A stretch of DNA of 64,000 bases, taken from assembly GCA_014526335.1 (NCBI GenBank), contig JACTAT010000029.1, positions 3,852,105-3,916,104 of the forward strand, in the 5' to 3' direction. Below, one piece after another: positions 34,201 through 43,111 of the stretch. The DNA comes from Chrysaora quinquecirrha (taxonomy: Eukaryota; Cnidaria; Scyphozoa; Semaeostomeae; Pelagiidae). Within the stretch, counting starts at the first letter, position 1; the number at the start of each line of letters is the position of its first letter. The notes under the pieces were generated by a model. That model was not told where the DNA came from and ran no database searches. It saw only the letters and a program-made list of their open reading frames with translations. The position numbers and the translations under genes were made by a program.

Positions 34201-37030
34201 TCCACTGCACTGAACAGACATTACCTTAGGGGATTTCGAGGAAGAGTAGAGTGTGAAATTTAACGCAAAACAAGCCTTTTTTACCGCGTAGGGCACAAAT
34301 AGAGCGAAGCCATTTTTAAAGCGGAATTTAATCTCCATCATGTTTTGTTGTAGTAACCAAATTGTTGGCAGCATTTAGAATTTAGAATCTATAAACACTG
34401 TTAACTTTTTGACCTATGATTCTAAAGACGTGACCACATATGAGCATTTGTTGGCCATTTTTTTACTTGACAATTGACCATCTCAGACTTAATCTGATTT
34501 ATTTTAATGACTTAATGAAATCATGAACAATCCTTTTGGTTTGAGGTGGAGTTTAAGAGAATTGACAAACTTCAGTCCTTTTTGGACAGATATCATCTTT
34601 GTGTACAAGATCTGTGCGTAGGGTAAGAGAGCAATTCGACTGGAAAAATATTCGATCTTTGTGCAATCTAAGACAGTTGGGATGGGGATATTGGGTGGGG
34701 GTGATTCGGATGTGACAGCTCCATCTTTTCCCAAAGCTTTGGTCGATACTGTACAATCTTGCAATCTTCGGCATTGGGTTGAGGATATTTGGAGTGGAGA
34801 ATCTGAGCTTTGGTAGATACAATGATGCCCGCTATTATTTAGATTCTGCAGGGAATTTGTCACTCCTCTTGTCCAAACAGTACTATCAATAGCAAAGGAG
34901 CTTGCCCTCGCACCTCTCTCCCCTCTGGCATTCCTGACTTGTTTAAATTTTGGAAACATCGTATTATGTATTGTAACCTTGCTTTTAACAGCTTAGCAAC
35001 AGCTGAAGAACATTTGTGATGGCCTTATTCTATCAATTTCTACGCGGCTAATATACGCTTTTTTTATAAAGAAGTTCGGCTCAAGGTCAGTACTGAAAAT
35101 TCCTTAACTGATGGTGAAAATTGAGTACTCAGTATTCCTTAGCCATTCCTTAACTTACTTTGTGATTCTTAAAAGCAACCAATGGTCAAGGAAATATAGG
35201 TCATAAAGGTTTCAGAAGACGAGTAGAAATGAATACTGATTGAAAACCATTGGCGATAAGTATTGCTTGCTCTGTTAATTCAAAACTTCATTTTTTAAAT
35301 CGAAATGCTAAGTTAGAGAAAAAGTCAGATTCCTTAGTAGTCTCTGGTCCAGTACTAGAAATTCCTTAAGTTTTTGCCAGCCCGAGTACCACCTTCCTTA
35401 TAAAGCACTTCCTTATAAAAAAAAAATGCGTGTAGTGCAGTTTGTATACGTTGCTAAGGAGCATTATCCCATCATTCATAGCGAATAGTAAGAAAATGAT
35501 CTAAGTGGTCGCGTAAAGTGCAAAGTAGATGGCAGGCAGCTATTATACCATTGCGTAAATCACTTTTGCGGTTGTCTTTGAGTTTAAACGCTTGACAACG
35601 CTGAAAGAAACGTTGAAAGTGATATATGTCAAGTGATATAGATCCATTTCAACTCCTCATAGGGTACGACATCGAAAAACACGATCGATCGTGAAAAAAA
35701 TTGGACATAAAAATTATTCTAAAAGGCTTAAAAATTGCCAAACAGTTCTAATCACTTTTCTTGGGGAATAATTTCGAAACCATTCCGCATGAGAACAAAA
35801 ATTTTACCGTCCTAAACGACCTAAACAGTTCTTGTTCATTTGCTACTGCGCTTTGAAACTGACACAAACAACAGCAAAATTAATGGTGCAACGCAACGAA
35901 TTAATGAAGTACTGTATTGCTTTTGAAATTCATAAATCCGAAACCAAAAATGCAGGATTAGAAAACCTACGAGGTGGTGTGGTGTTGAAAAAATTACCAA
36001 AGTGACCATGATCTACACGTAATTTTTTTTCTAAGAAACCGGTTTATAAGAAACCTAGAACTAGACACCCCAAAAGTTAAGAAACTTTTAGAACTAGGAG
36101 GATGGAGTTAAGAAACTTTTTGTGTCAGTTCTCCAACATACTAATTTCACATTTGTAGACGTAGTACTGTAATCAATTCTCAAGATTTTCGTGCGATTTC
36201 TCGCACCAGCATGGCTAATTCTTTGTAATACAATAATATTAATAACTTGCTTGCTATATTCACGTTTTTTATTGTTTTTACTGCAATTTATTTCCATTAA
36301 ATTAAGAAACTGTTAAGAAACTTTTAGAACTAAAATTGGGCAAAAAATTAAGAAACTTTTAGAACTAGGCCCGAGCTAGGTTTCTTATAAAAAAACGTGT
36401 AATTCGAAATTAAAGTAACATCAGAAAGGGTCTTCGTAGTAAACAATAACTTATAGGGTTTCAGCTTGGAGGGAAAAGGAAGAAATTTTCTTAAAATTCC
36501 TCGATGAAAGCCCTGTCTTCAAGCATTTTCATTTCTTTCGTAAATTTGCGCCACACGAAAAGAAATGCGATGGCGATGATGCGAGGCCGGTACGACGACA
36601 AAGCACTAGAAATTTCTCTCTCGAATGGTGAAGCAAATAAAGAAGATTTGGATGGGAAAGGCAGGGAGTTCGTCTCATTGTTTTTTTTTTAATTTTGGGA
36701 ATAAAATGATTTCTTCGAGTAACGAGTTTTCTCGTTTTGTTGAAGTCGATGAGGAACTTCGAAGACCGACAAAACGATTGCTTTTTGGAAACGAAAATTA
36801 AACGATGACATAGAAAATAATAGTAATAATGATTAAAATAATAATACTCAAAATTCAACTCACAAATCTGTAGTCTCTGGGCCAATTCCTGTACTCGGTA
36901 TCTCAGTAAGGCCAGCGTCAGTGCACCTCACAATATCCAAGTAACACAAACAACGAGGAGGGCAGCAGTACGCCAAGAAACTCAACTCTAAGATGATCAA
37001 CAAATGTACGACATTCCTCAATGCGACCAT
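16256..37030 (-). CDS. PXDN: Peroxidasin, complete, 15 exons, 1466 aa
   Basis: Secreted haem peroxidase that makes hypobromous acid and forms sulfilimine cross-links in collagen IV. Exons, 5' to 3' on the minus strand: 37030-36864, 32454-32383, 31913-31842, 31211-31140, 29513-29442, 28946-28875, 26969-26809, 26018-25740, 25094-24825, 23667-23392, 22875-22603, 21531-19574, 18984-18828, 18064-17718, 17290-17165 and a stop exon 16282-16256. Every junction has GT-AG ends and matching phase; the sum is 1467 codons. Human PXDN is 1479 residues. Domains in order: signal peptide, LRRNT, five LRR exons of exactly 72 bp, LRRCT, four Ig domains, peroxidase, convertase site, coiled coil and a shortened VWC-like tail. 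The start at 37030 is chosen because MVALRNVVHLLIILELSFLA is a good signal peptide; an upstream in-frame Met at 37108 would bury it. Confidence 0.97.
16690..16940. repeat. Inverted-repeat element with GAGACA and GGCTAAAC words
   Basis: The left part has GTGTCTCCCATGGTGGCTAA and the right part GGTGGCTAACCTGGGAGACA and CATGTCTCCTAGTTTAGCCA; GAGACA/TGTCTC recurs throughout. It lies in the last peroxidasin intron. No coding potential beyond shadows. Confidence 0.4.
17165..18984 (-). CDS. PXDN: Peroxidasin C-terminal exons: convertase site, acidic linker, coiled coil
   Basis: Exon 18828-18984 encodes VSLARVICDNSDNIKHVQRD through FWKDCCPDK. Exon 17718-18064 encodes ERSRRS, which aligns with the RGRRS proprotein-convertase site of human PXDN, then an unusually acidic Glu/Asp-rich linker and a heptad-like segment (RVDRLESVLLNIASSINHLR). 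Exon 17165-17290 continues the coiled coil and starts a VWC-like motif (HCKDENGK ... GIFCYCE). Cleavage at the equivalent human Arg raises activity. Confidence 0.93.
18391..18690. repeat. Degenerate (GAT)n microsatellite
   Basis: About 300 bp dominated by GAT and GAC triplets in a peroxidasin intron. The long ORFs on both strands here (Met/Ile-rich) are products of the repeat, not genes. Confidence 0.95.
19574..21531 (-). CDS. PXDN: Peroxidasin haem-peroxidase domain, single large exon
   Basis: A 1958-bp exon holds the whole animal haem peroxidase domain. In protein numbering, WGQFVDHDFTF gives the haem-linking Asp807 and distal His808, LREHNRIA gives the catalytic Arg973 and haem-linking Glu974, and FRFGHSL gives the proximal His1054. 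ITSYIDASNVYGS and LNIQRGRDHALPGYNDWR are also present. No active-site residue is missing, so the enzyme should be active. The exon ends at QLTQMKQ and joins VSLARVICDN at 18984. Confidence 0.97.
22603..26018 (-). CDS. PXDN: Peroxidasin Ig-domain exons (four)
   Basis: Four exons of 279, 270, 276 and 273 bp, all phase 1-1, each a complete I-set Ig domain: 25740-26018 (Cys in IPCGS and YECIL), 24825-25094 (LKCRV, FTCEA), 23392-23667 (LECVA, YECQA) and 22603-22875 (FQCRA, WECAA). Each shows the Trp of strand C and the D-x-G-x-Y/F-x-C signature or a close variant. Symmetric 1-1 phase lets such exons be duplicated or skipped without a shift. Confidence 0.95.
22997..23236. repeat. CAAACATTG-family interspersed repeat
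   Basis: Left end GGTCCTGGCCAAACGACCAA, right end GCTTGATCGTTGTGCATGGG. Length about 240 bp, matching the family at 57.5 kb. Lies between the third and fourth Ig exons. Confidence 0.65.
24289..24810 (-). mobile_element. 3' end of a non-LTR retrotransposon (LINE)
   Basis: The minus frame 24801-24430 reads like the extreme C terminus of a Jockey/CR1-type polymerase protein: YDRSVIMYKILHKHCPESL, RETRNSNDL, then GFNFSGVKVWNKIPANIRE and SLSQFKNHLKNHL. The 3' end, at lower coordinates, runs into a short TTA-repeat tail at 24289-24301. This is a 5'-truncated copy lying between the second and third Ig exons of peroxidasin, in the same orientation. Confidence 0.8.
26195..26352. mobile_element. Small MITE with GGCCGTCGGAAG ends
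   Basis: GGGCCGTCGGAAGCGG on the left is inverted as GCCTTCCGACGGTCTTGG on the right. Inside, TGACGTCA-like words and runs of C are seen. About 160 bp, in the intron between the LRRCT and first Ig exons. Confidence 0.55.
26809..26969 (-). CDS. PXDN: Peroxidasin LRRCT exon
   Basis: Encodes the C-terminal LRR cap, RLENNRLRCNCDLL then VVATCFRPRSKRGRI and LNC, with the four expected cysteines. It corresponds to RLDSNTLHCDCEI in human PXDN. It leads in phase 1 to the first Ig exon. Confidence 0.94.
27245..27915. repeat. 17-bp minisatellite, about 39 copies
   Basis: The unit ATTGAAACATTGCATTC is repeated in near-perfect register over about 670 bp in the peroxidasin intron between the last LRR and LRRCT exons. 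A variant with ATCCCTT in place of ATTCATT alternates with the main unit in the first half and is absent from the second half. AAACATTG is also the core word of the dispersed CAAACATTG family. Confidence 0.95.
28233..28369. mobile_element. MITE, TAGACTTATT ends, 9-bp target duplication
   Basis: 137 bp. Ends TAGACTTATTGCTTGAGTCG and GGACTCAAGTAATAAGTCTA are inverted. ACCTTTGTC flanks both sides (28224-28232 and 28370-28378), a 9-bp target duplication of the size typical of Mutator-like elements. No coding capacity. Confidence 0.9.
28684..28820. mobile_element. Second MITE of the same family, 9-bp duplication
   Basis: Again 137 bp, same orientation as the copy 451 bp upstream and closely similar to it. 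Flanked by GCCGACCTC at 28675-28683 and 28821-28829. Independent target duplications show two separate insertions rather than a local duplication. Confidence 0.9.
28875..32454 (-). CDS. PXDN: Peroxidasin LRR exons (five of 72 bp)
   Basis: Five exons of exactly 72 bp (32383-32454, 31842-31913, 31140-31211, 29442-29513 and 28875-28946), each one 24-residue leucine-rich repeat in the same phase. Cores include LRGNKIRRI, FLNDNVIRFID, YLNGNDLKSI, YVYQNNIEQI and YLWSNRIKEI. One exon per repeat is the arrangement expected from exon duplication. LRRs mediate extracellular protein contacts. Confidence 0.95.
29030..29256. repeat. CAAACATTG-family interspersed repeat
   Basis: Begins TCAAGCAATGTTTGAACGTT and ends ATGTTTTTCGTTTGGCCGGG. 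It is in the peroxidasin intron between the fourth and fifth LRR exons. Confidence 0.6.
29830..30912. mobile_element. 1083-bp element with 191-bp near-identical terminal inverted repeats
   Basis: Arms 29830-30020 and 30722-30912 are inverted copies of the same 191 bp. I find one mismatch (ACATAAC against ACATAGC) and no gaps. Ends read TACACTTAGGGTACAAAAGT. With TA as target site the element proper starts CACTTAGGG, as in Tc1/mariner-type MITEs. The interior has no transposase. Near identity of the arms suggests recent insertion or gene conversion. It lies between the third and fourth LRR exons of peroxidasin. Confidence 0.92.
31575..31720 (-). mobile_element. tRNA-derived SINE, family B
   Basis: The minus strand shows a tRNA-like head with box B GGGTTCGAGCCC preceded by CTTGGTGTAATCCAGTTGAC, then CACGGTAGCGTAACAGCC. 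Related copies are at 46.7, 50.2 and 56.6 kb. It does not fold as an intact tRNA. Confidence 0.65.
32754..32914. mobile_element. GC-rich MITE with 10-bp target duplication
   Basis: Starts CAGTACCGTCGAGAGG and ends CTCTCGATGGCCC (imperfect inverted ends). TGCGGGCATG flanks both sides (32744-32753 and 32915-32924). Very GC-rich compared with its surroundings. Confidence 0.65.
33082..33392. mobile_element. Long imperfect inverted repeat
   Basis: The left arm (about 33082-33187, AAAGGAAGGAAAGGGGTATC ...) is inverted on the right (33298-33392, ... GATTCCCCGTTCCTTTTA), with arms of about 100 bp. A/G-rich word repeats make up the arms. Lies in the first peroxidasin intron. Confidence 0.6.
33393..35053. 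other. Intronic stretch without recognised gene
   Basis: Part of the first peroxidasin intron. At 34075-34215 the word CAGTACAG/CTGTACTG recurs, suggesting another small iterated-word repeat. A 151-codon minus frame at 34504-34959 has no recognisable domain and is probably chance. Confidence 0.4.
35054..35434. mobile_element. Iterated-word element, TTCCTTA word
   Basis: Left end TACGCTTTTTTTATAAAGAA, right end (complement) TACACGCATTTTTTT then TATAAGGAAG. The word TTCCTTA recurs inside (35100, 35136, 35147, 35363, 35395). Same architecture as the elements at 36.0, 38.1 and 63.4 kb but with a different word. Confidence 0.6.
36014..36401. mobile_element. Iterated-word element, TTAAGAAACTTTTAGAAC word
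   Basis: Inverted ends TACACGT, a T-run, then TAAGAAACC. Inside, TTAAGAAACTTTTAGAAC or part of it recurs at about 36077, 36108, 36312 and 36348. The word of the interior is the word of the terminal repeat. No coding capacity. Lies about 460 bp downstream of the first peroxidasin coding exon. Confidence 0.75.
36864..37030 (-). CDS. PXDN: Peroxidasin exon 1: signal peptide and LRRNT
   Basis: Encodes a hydrophobic signal peptide (LLIILELSFLAYC) followed by the cysteine-rich LRRNT cap (CCPPRCLCYLDIVRCTDAGL). It ends in phase 2 at TTDL, joining the first 72-bp LRR exon 4.4 kb away, the longest intron of the gene. Confidence 0.93.
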
Positions 37031-38097
37031 CTTGTTTTGTGGATATTTAATTCCTCCACAGTTGTCATCAAGAGAAAACTCTATCCAAACAGTGCTGCAT
37101 TCCTTCAAACGGGCCTAGAAAAGTGAACGTCAAAATACAAAAGAAATAAGATCAACACGGCAAATGTTGATTCATACACTCAACGCAAAAAACCAACAGT
37201 ATCATTGGCAAACAATGATTTATTTCCAACAGCGGTTTTTTGTTCTACCCCGGCGGATATCTGACATGCCAGACGAACAAAAAAATTATTTCCGCTACAC
37301 AGCCATGCAATGAGAAGACAGGAAGGAAGGCTCTCTCCTCTAAAGGCTTTCCTATTATCCTATAGATCAAAGGTTTCGACGGATTAAGTATATCATATTA
37401 TTTTATTTTATTTTATTTTATTGCATGTACCTTTTCATAAGCGCCAACAAATTTATGGCTTGCTTCAACTTCCTGAATTTCGTTAATAAACATTTGGGAA
37501 CACTTCATTGGTCAAAACTCTCTTATCTTGGTAACATAGCAATTTGCTACCGAGCGTAACATTCTAGCTCAAGTATCCAGGGTAACACTCTGGCATCCAG
37601 AGTAACAATCTGGCACCTAGGTTGACTGATGTCCTAAAACATTCTGATATCAAGGGTGACCATTTGACTTTAGTGTAACAATCTGGGGCTCAGTCAAAGT
37701 AAAAATCTTGTGTCCAGAACAAAAATAACATTCACACACTAGTATCTAGGGAAACACGGGTATCAACGATCTACTGTAACGTAACGTGGTGGTCAATGCC
37801 AGCTAACTATTGGTGTCAAGAGCTTAGCGAAGTCAGGGTTTGAGTGATTTGAGCCCTAGACATGACATGGTAGCCTTACAGCCAGTGACGATCCATTTCT
37901 GAGATTCTAGCGACTGGTACAGTAATAGATACACCATTTTACCTTCACTCCGGTATCAAGGGTACGTAATACTCCAGCATTACACTGCAGTGTCCAGCAT
38001 AAAACTCTACATCCATAGAGTAACACTCTAGTACCCAGAGTAACACTCTGGTAACGATAATAAAACTCTAGTATCTTGTAATACCGCCCAGCGTAAT
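37031..38097. repeat. Peroxidasin upstream region with degenerate GTAACACTCTGG repeats
   Basis: The first 500 bp upstream of the peroxidasin start should hold its promoter, but I recognise no element. From about 37548 to 38060 the motif GTAACACTCTGGTATCCAG recurs in degenerate tandem. The same motif appears at 43195-43400 and 44985-45140 inside MIB1. Confidence 0.55.
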
Positions 38098-38513
38098 ACT
38101 ACACTCATTTTTTTATAAGAAACTATGCTAAATCTTCGTACCAGAGTTTCTTAGCTTTCACCCCAATTATGGTACGAAAAGTTTCTTAGCAAGTTTCTTA
38201 ACATAGAAACCTAATTTTCCTTCATATATTTTCTATCACTGCCAAACATGAATTGGATATAGGGAAGCAAAAATAAATACAAATTTCATTGCAAACAGCT
38301 AAAGTATCTTATTAAATGTAACCAAACTGAACTAGGAACAAAAACAAACACGTTAGAAGCTAATGTTCTCTTACAATAGCGTTAAGAAAAATAGAAAAAG
38401 TTTCTTAACTTTTTTGGTTCACACAAAATCTCCTACCAAAGTTTCTTAAATTTTGAAAATCTGGCCCTACGGTTTCTTATAAACGGTTTCTTATAAAAAA
38501 AAATGAGTGTAGT
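38098..38513. mobile_element. Iterated-word element, AAGTTTCTTA word
   Basis: Inverted ends ACTACACTCATTTTTTT then ATAAGAAAC, on both sides. The interior repeats GTTTCTTA (38151, 38199, 38211, 38401, 38440, 38471, 38485). It is duplicated at 39467-39878 as part of a larger tandem duplication. Confidence 0.8.
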
Positions 38514-40793
38514 GCCTTAAACTGTGCATCCTTAGAAATGCTGTATTCCAAAATTTTTGCTTAGAAAGTCACAAGAAAGTTTCGGTACTGAAAACATGAA
38601 ATATCAAAGAAAGTTTCAATACTGGCCCAAAAAACTTTCTAATAAAAAAAAACGTGTATTAGGAGTTAAAGGAGCAAGGCAGAAGTACCTTTTCCAACTA
38701 GGTGACAAGAAAACAGACGACATACAGATGTACATGAAAGATGGGAGGTTATGAAATCAAAAATTACAATAGAACAACAAAGAATGAACAACACACAGAC
38801 CTTCTGGAAAAGGAAGGAGGTTTAAGAATACAATTCTGGAGCCAGAAGGTAGCAAGATGCTTTTTGGGAGGAGTAAGGGAAAGACAGAGACCCCTGTCAA
38901 AGCCCCATGGAACGATTATCTTTCGCAGAGCATAGACGTGTCTCAACTGAACACTCAACAAATGGCATGACATGGCAAAGTGGATACACATGCCAAAGGA
39001 GTACACGATTGACGAACACGTTGTACACAAACACAATTTCGTGTATAAAAAGTTCTATATAAATGCTCTGTAAATTCTAGGTTTAATAAATAAAAAATGA
39101 AGCTGAAACTGGCAGCTAAATAATTGAATTAAATTATAGCTAATGCAGATATTTATTTTGTTATTGTATATGAAGACATCTTTTGGAGTGCAGCTTCTCG
39201 AGGAATTACCAATAAAAGGGACGTTGTTTTGTCCAGTGGCAGGAAAATTTGTTCCATTAATCTATAGGTTCATATCCAATTCCTAATTCCAAGGATTTCA
39301 AGTCAATTGATTGCCCGTCTGAACCTATATTGAAGTTTTCTGTGGTGAGTAGCAATACTTTATGTACCAATGTGCAATGTACGTTATGATGGTGCAAAGA
39401 TCTATAAACACAATTAATGTTACACACAGGCGAAACGATCAAACATTGTTTTTTAAACATTTGAAATACACTCATTTTTTTTATAAGAAACTATGCTAAA
39501 TCTTCGTACCAGAGTTTCTTAGCTTTCACCCCAATTATGGTACGAAAAGTTTCTTAGCAAGTTTCTTAATATAAAAACCTAATTTTCCTTCATATACCGT
39601 CGTTTCTTTATTTTCTATCACTGCCAAACATGAATTGGATATAGGGAAGCAAAAATAAATGCAAATTTCATTGCAAATAGCTAAAATATCTTATTAAATG
39701 TAACCAAACTGAACTAGGAACAAAAACAAACACGTTAGAAGCTAATGTTCCCTTACAATAGCGTTAAGAAAAATAGAAAAGTTTCTTAACTTTTTGGTTC
39801 ACACAAAATCTCCTACCAAAGTTTCTTAAGTTTTGAAAATCTGGCCCTACGGTTTCTTATAAACGGTTTCTTATAAAAAAATCCAAGAAAGTTTTGGTAC
39901 TGAAAACATGAAATATCAAAGAAAGTTTCAATACTGGCCCAAAAAAAAACTTTCTAATAAAAAAAAGGTGTATTAGGAGTTAAAGGAGCAAGGCAGAAGT
40001 ACCTTTCCAACTAGGTGACTAGAAAACAGGCGACATGCAGATCTACATGAAAGGTGGGAGGTAATGAACTCAATAAGAACAATATAACAACAAAGAATGG
40101 ACAACACACAGACCTTCTGGAAAAGTTAGGAGGTTTAAGAACACAATTCTGGAGCCAGAAGGTAGCAAGATGATTTTCTGAGGGGAGTAAGGGAAAGACA
40201 GAGACCCCTGTCAAAGCCCCAGGGAACGTAGATAATTTATCTTTCGCAGAGCATAGACGTGTCTCAACTGAACACTCAACAAATGGCATGACATGGCAAA
40301 GTGGATACACATGCCAAAGGAATACACGATTGACGAACACGTTATACACAAACACAATTTCGTGTATAAAAAGTCTTATATAAATGCTCTGCAAATTCTA
40401 GGTTTAATAAATAAAAAATGAAGCTGAAACTGACAGCTAAATAATTGAATTAAATTATAATGCAGATATTTATTTTATAATTGTATATGAAGACATCTTT
40501 TGGAGTGCAGCTTCTCGAGGAAATACCAATAAAAGGGACGTTGTTTTGTCCAGTGGCAGGAAAATTTGTTCCATTAATCTATAGGTTCATATCCAATTCC
40601 TAATTCCAAGGATTTCAAGTCAATTGATTGCCCGTCTGAACCTATATTGAAGTTTCCTGTGGTGAGTAGCAACACTAAATGTACCAATGTGCAATGTACG
40701 TTAGGCTGGTGCAAAGATCTATAAACACAATTAATGTTACACACAGGCGAAACGATCAAACATTGTTTTTCGAACATTTGAAACTTCCCAGTC
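38101..40793. repeat. Tandem duplication, unit about 1.35 kb
   Basis: Copies 38101-39466 and 39467-40793 are direct repeats with roughly 97% identity over a stretch I compared by eye, plus small indels, including about 70 bp missing in the second copy near 39880. Each includes one iterated-word element and a fragment of another (AAGAAAGTTTC word, right end at 38660 and 39972). The paired small ORFs (for example 39257-39475 and 40574-40831) are just the duplicated sequence. Intergenic, between MIB1 and peroxidasin. Confidence 0.9.
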
Positions 40794-41200
40794 AAGCGCA
40801 GTGTTTGAGTTAATGGCCACGTCACAATCATTATTCGTCAAACATGTTTGCTTGTGATGAGCACGAAATCTTATTGAAGTTGCACACTAAGCAATTGTAT
40901 TTTCAAGCAATGTTTTGTGACATGGCAAAACGATCTTAAATCTCAAATGTTTGACCAGCAATGTTTGATTGTTTTGCCTGGGCCTTAGACCATAGGCGTT
41001 TGGTCACATTAAAAAACAATGCTCATCAAACATTTTTGCTTGATAGAAGCATAAAATATTTTGAAGCTTTTCAAAACACTGCTGAGCGAATTCTACTCAT
41101 AGTTCAATGCCATGCAATGTTTTGTGACGCGGAAACATTTGTTGAAAATGAAAATCTCAAATGTTTGACCAACACTGCTCGATAGTTTGGCCTTAGCCTG
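40745..41200. repeat. Two adjacent CAAACATTG-family copies
   Basis: First copy about 40745-40985 (GCGAAACGATCAAACATTG to TTTGATTGTTTTGCCTGGGC), second about 40988-41200 (to CTCGATAGTTTGGCCTTAGC). They sit just beyond the MIB1 stop. Confidence 0.6.
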
Positions 41201-41432
41201 AAGACGCCATCTTTACTGACTCACTCGTTTATTGGTGTTATCTTAAAGGTTCAAACATGTAGCAAAGTTTTTAATACAACCTCGAAGGTCAAAGTTTAAT
41301 CACACTTTGCCCTTTCAAGCCAAACTCTCTTCTTGAAGAACTGGAAACGTTGCCATCTATCAGCTATAACTCCATCAATCCAACAATAATGAGGGGCATC
41401 AGACCGATGGTCGATAGCGACATCCTCCAATG

Positions 41433-43111
41433 CTAAAACAGTAGAATTCGTTTTTCGATACGCTTTCGACACATAGGACACTCATTGACTTGATCTCCAC
41501 AATACTGGCATACACCATGGCCGCACAGAAATACCAGGTTCCTTCGCCGGTCCATACACACGGGACACAGAGTCTGAAAAAAATAGATTAACTAATAAAC
41601 CCGTTAAACGAAAAGGTACTTTAAGGTGCCAAATAAACGTGCCTCCCCCCCCCGTTTATTAATTTTGAGTTTTTTCTCCACCCTCACGGACCTTATTATG
41701 AGCCACCGTTTATTAATTTTGGAAGAAAAAATTTCACTTGTGAAAGGATTAAACTTCGTTTATTAAATTTCCCCACCCCCTGGACCTTATTAGGACCCCC
41801 CGTTAATCAAATATTCGAAACATTTGCCACCCTCCCCCCCGGCACCTTAGAGTAAGAATGCAGTTTAAGGATCCCTAGTTACCTGTATCATTGTATTCGG
41901 ACTGTATTTTGAAAAAGTTCGAAATTAGCGCCAGCAGAAAGAGCGGGAAAAAAATGGCGACTATGAAAAATAAACACTTTATTCATGAACAGTTTTCGGT
42001 CATGCAGGTAAGTTTTGTGATAAATCTGCAACATCTACCATACACTGTTGAAGCAAGGGTTTGGGCCCAATAATTCGATAGGCCGTACAATACTTAGAAA
42101 TGCTACTAGGGACCCCTAAAAACTGCAGTTGCCAATATTGCAATAGGCTAATTGAGCCACGCAATAATACCTAACATGTAACAATGCTGGTTGGTAACTA
42201 GGGACCCCTAAACTGCAGTGAAACCAAGGAAATAGCAGGAAACGGCAAAGTGAACCAAATGGGCCGATTGTGATCCAGATATTTAGATAACTTGAGATAT
42301 GAGATTTCAAGATTAAACTGGTAATATTGTTATATTCTGAATAGTCTTAAGACTTTCCTAGTCATCTGTTCTGTCAACTTGCTTCATCTTGTCCACTGAC
42401 TTATATTAAGTTGCTCGTCGCGGTTTTCCTACTAAACATTCCTTCTTTATAACCAGATAAGGATCCCCTGCCTCTGCTCCAAAATCAAGGTAAAGATTAT
42501 GAAAACTGACTCACTTGGTCTTTTATATCTTTGAGTTGTTCTTTTAATTTCGAAAGCTCTTCATCAGTTTGATTACTTTCTTTTTCAAGATTATTTGGTT
42601 TTTCAATAACAACCGTACCTGACACGAATAGAAAGAGACAGCTAAGTTTTAGTTGGTTCATTGATTTTTAAGCACGCCACACCCTGGGGTAGTACTCCCT
42701 GATGTAGGGCTGACAGGTATTTGCCCATCGTATAGGTGGGGTTTTCATAGGAAAATTCCCTACAACTCGATCCAATTCATACCTTAAAAGGGGGTAAAGA
42801 GTTATAATTTTGCTGAATATTTGGCAAACAAGTGCATACAAAAATCGTAAAACCTGGAGGCTGAATGTGCAAAACAATACCTAAAAGGTGGGTTGGTTTG
42901 CGAAATCTTAGGGGCATCACACAGCCCCTGTACCCCCGTTTATCACACAGCTGATCACCTAACAGCACAGCCGTGTATTCTTATAAGGCACATTTCAATA
43001 ACAATATATTTGACAAATTTGTACCTTTAGAACCAGATAAATAAGAATAAGGTAGAACTTGTTCAATCGGCATCCTGCATTGGACACATTTTTTCATGAG
43101 TTGCGAGCAAC
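41433..43111 (-). CDS. MIB1: MIB1 C-terminal exons: end of RING 2, coiled coil, RING 3
   Basis: 43025-43111 gives [18 protein letters not shown], the second half of RING 2. 42515-42618 gives a charged helix ([15 protein letters not shown]). 41433-41573 gives RING 3 ([38 protein letters not shown]) and the C terminus EKRILLF, matching ERRILLY of human MIB1. The last RING is the catalytic one in the family. Confidence 0.96.

Noticed and set aside
34504..34959. 151-codon minus ORF as a gene
   Set aside because: No recognisable domain, lies in a peroxidasin intron, and the composition looks like chance.
39257..40831. Paired small minus ORFs as duplicated genes
   Set aside because: They are simply the same non-coding sequence in the two copies of a tandem duplication, ending in a CAAACATTG repeat.
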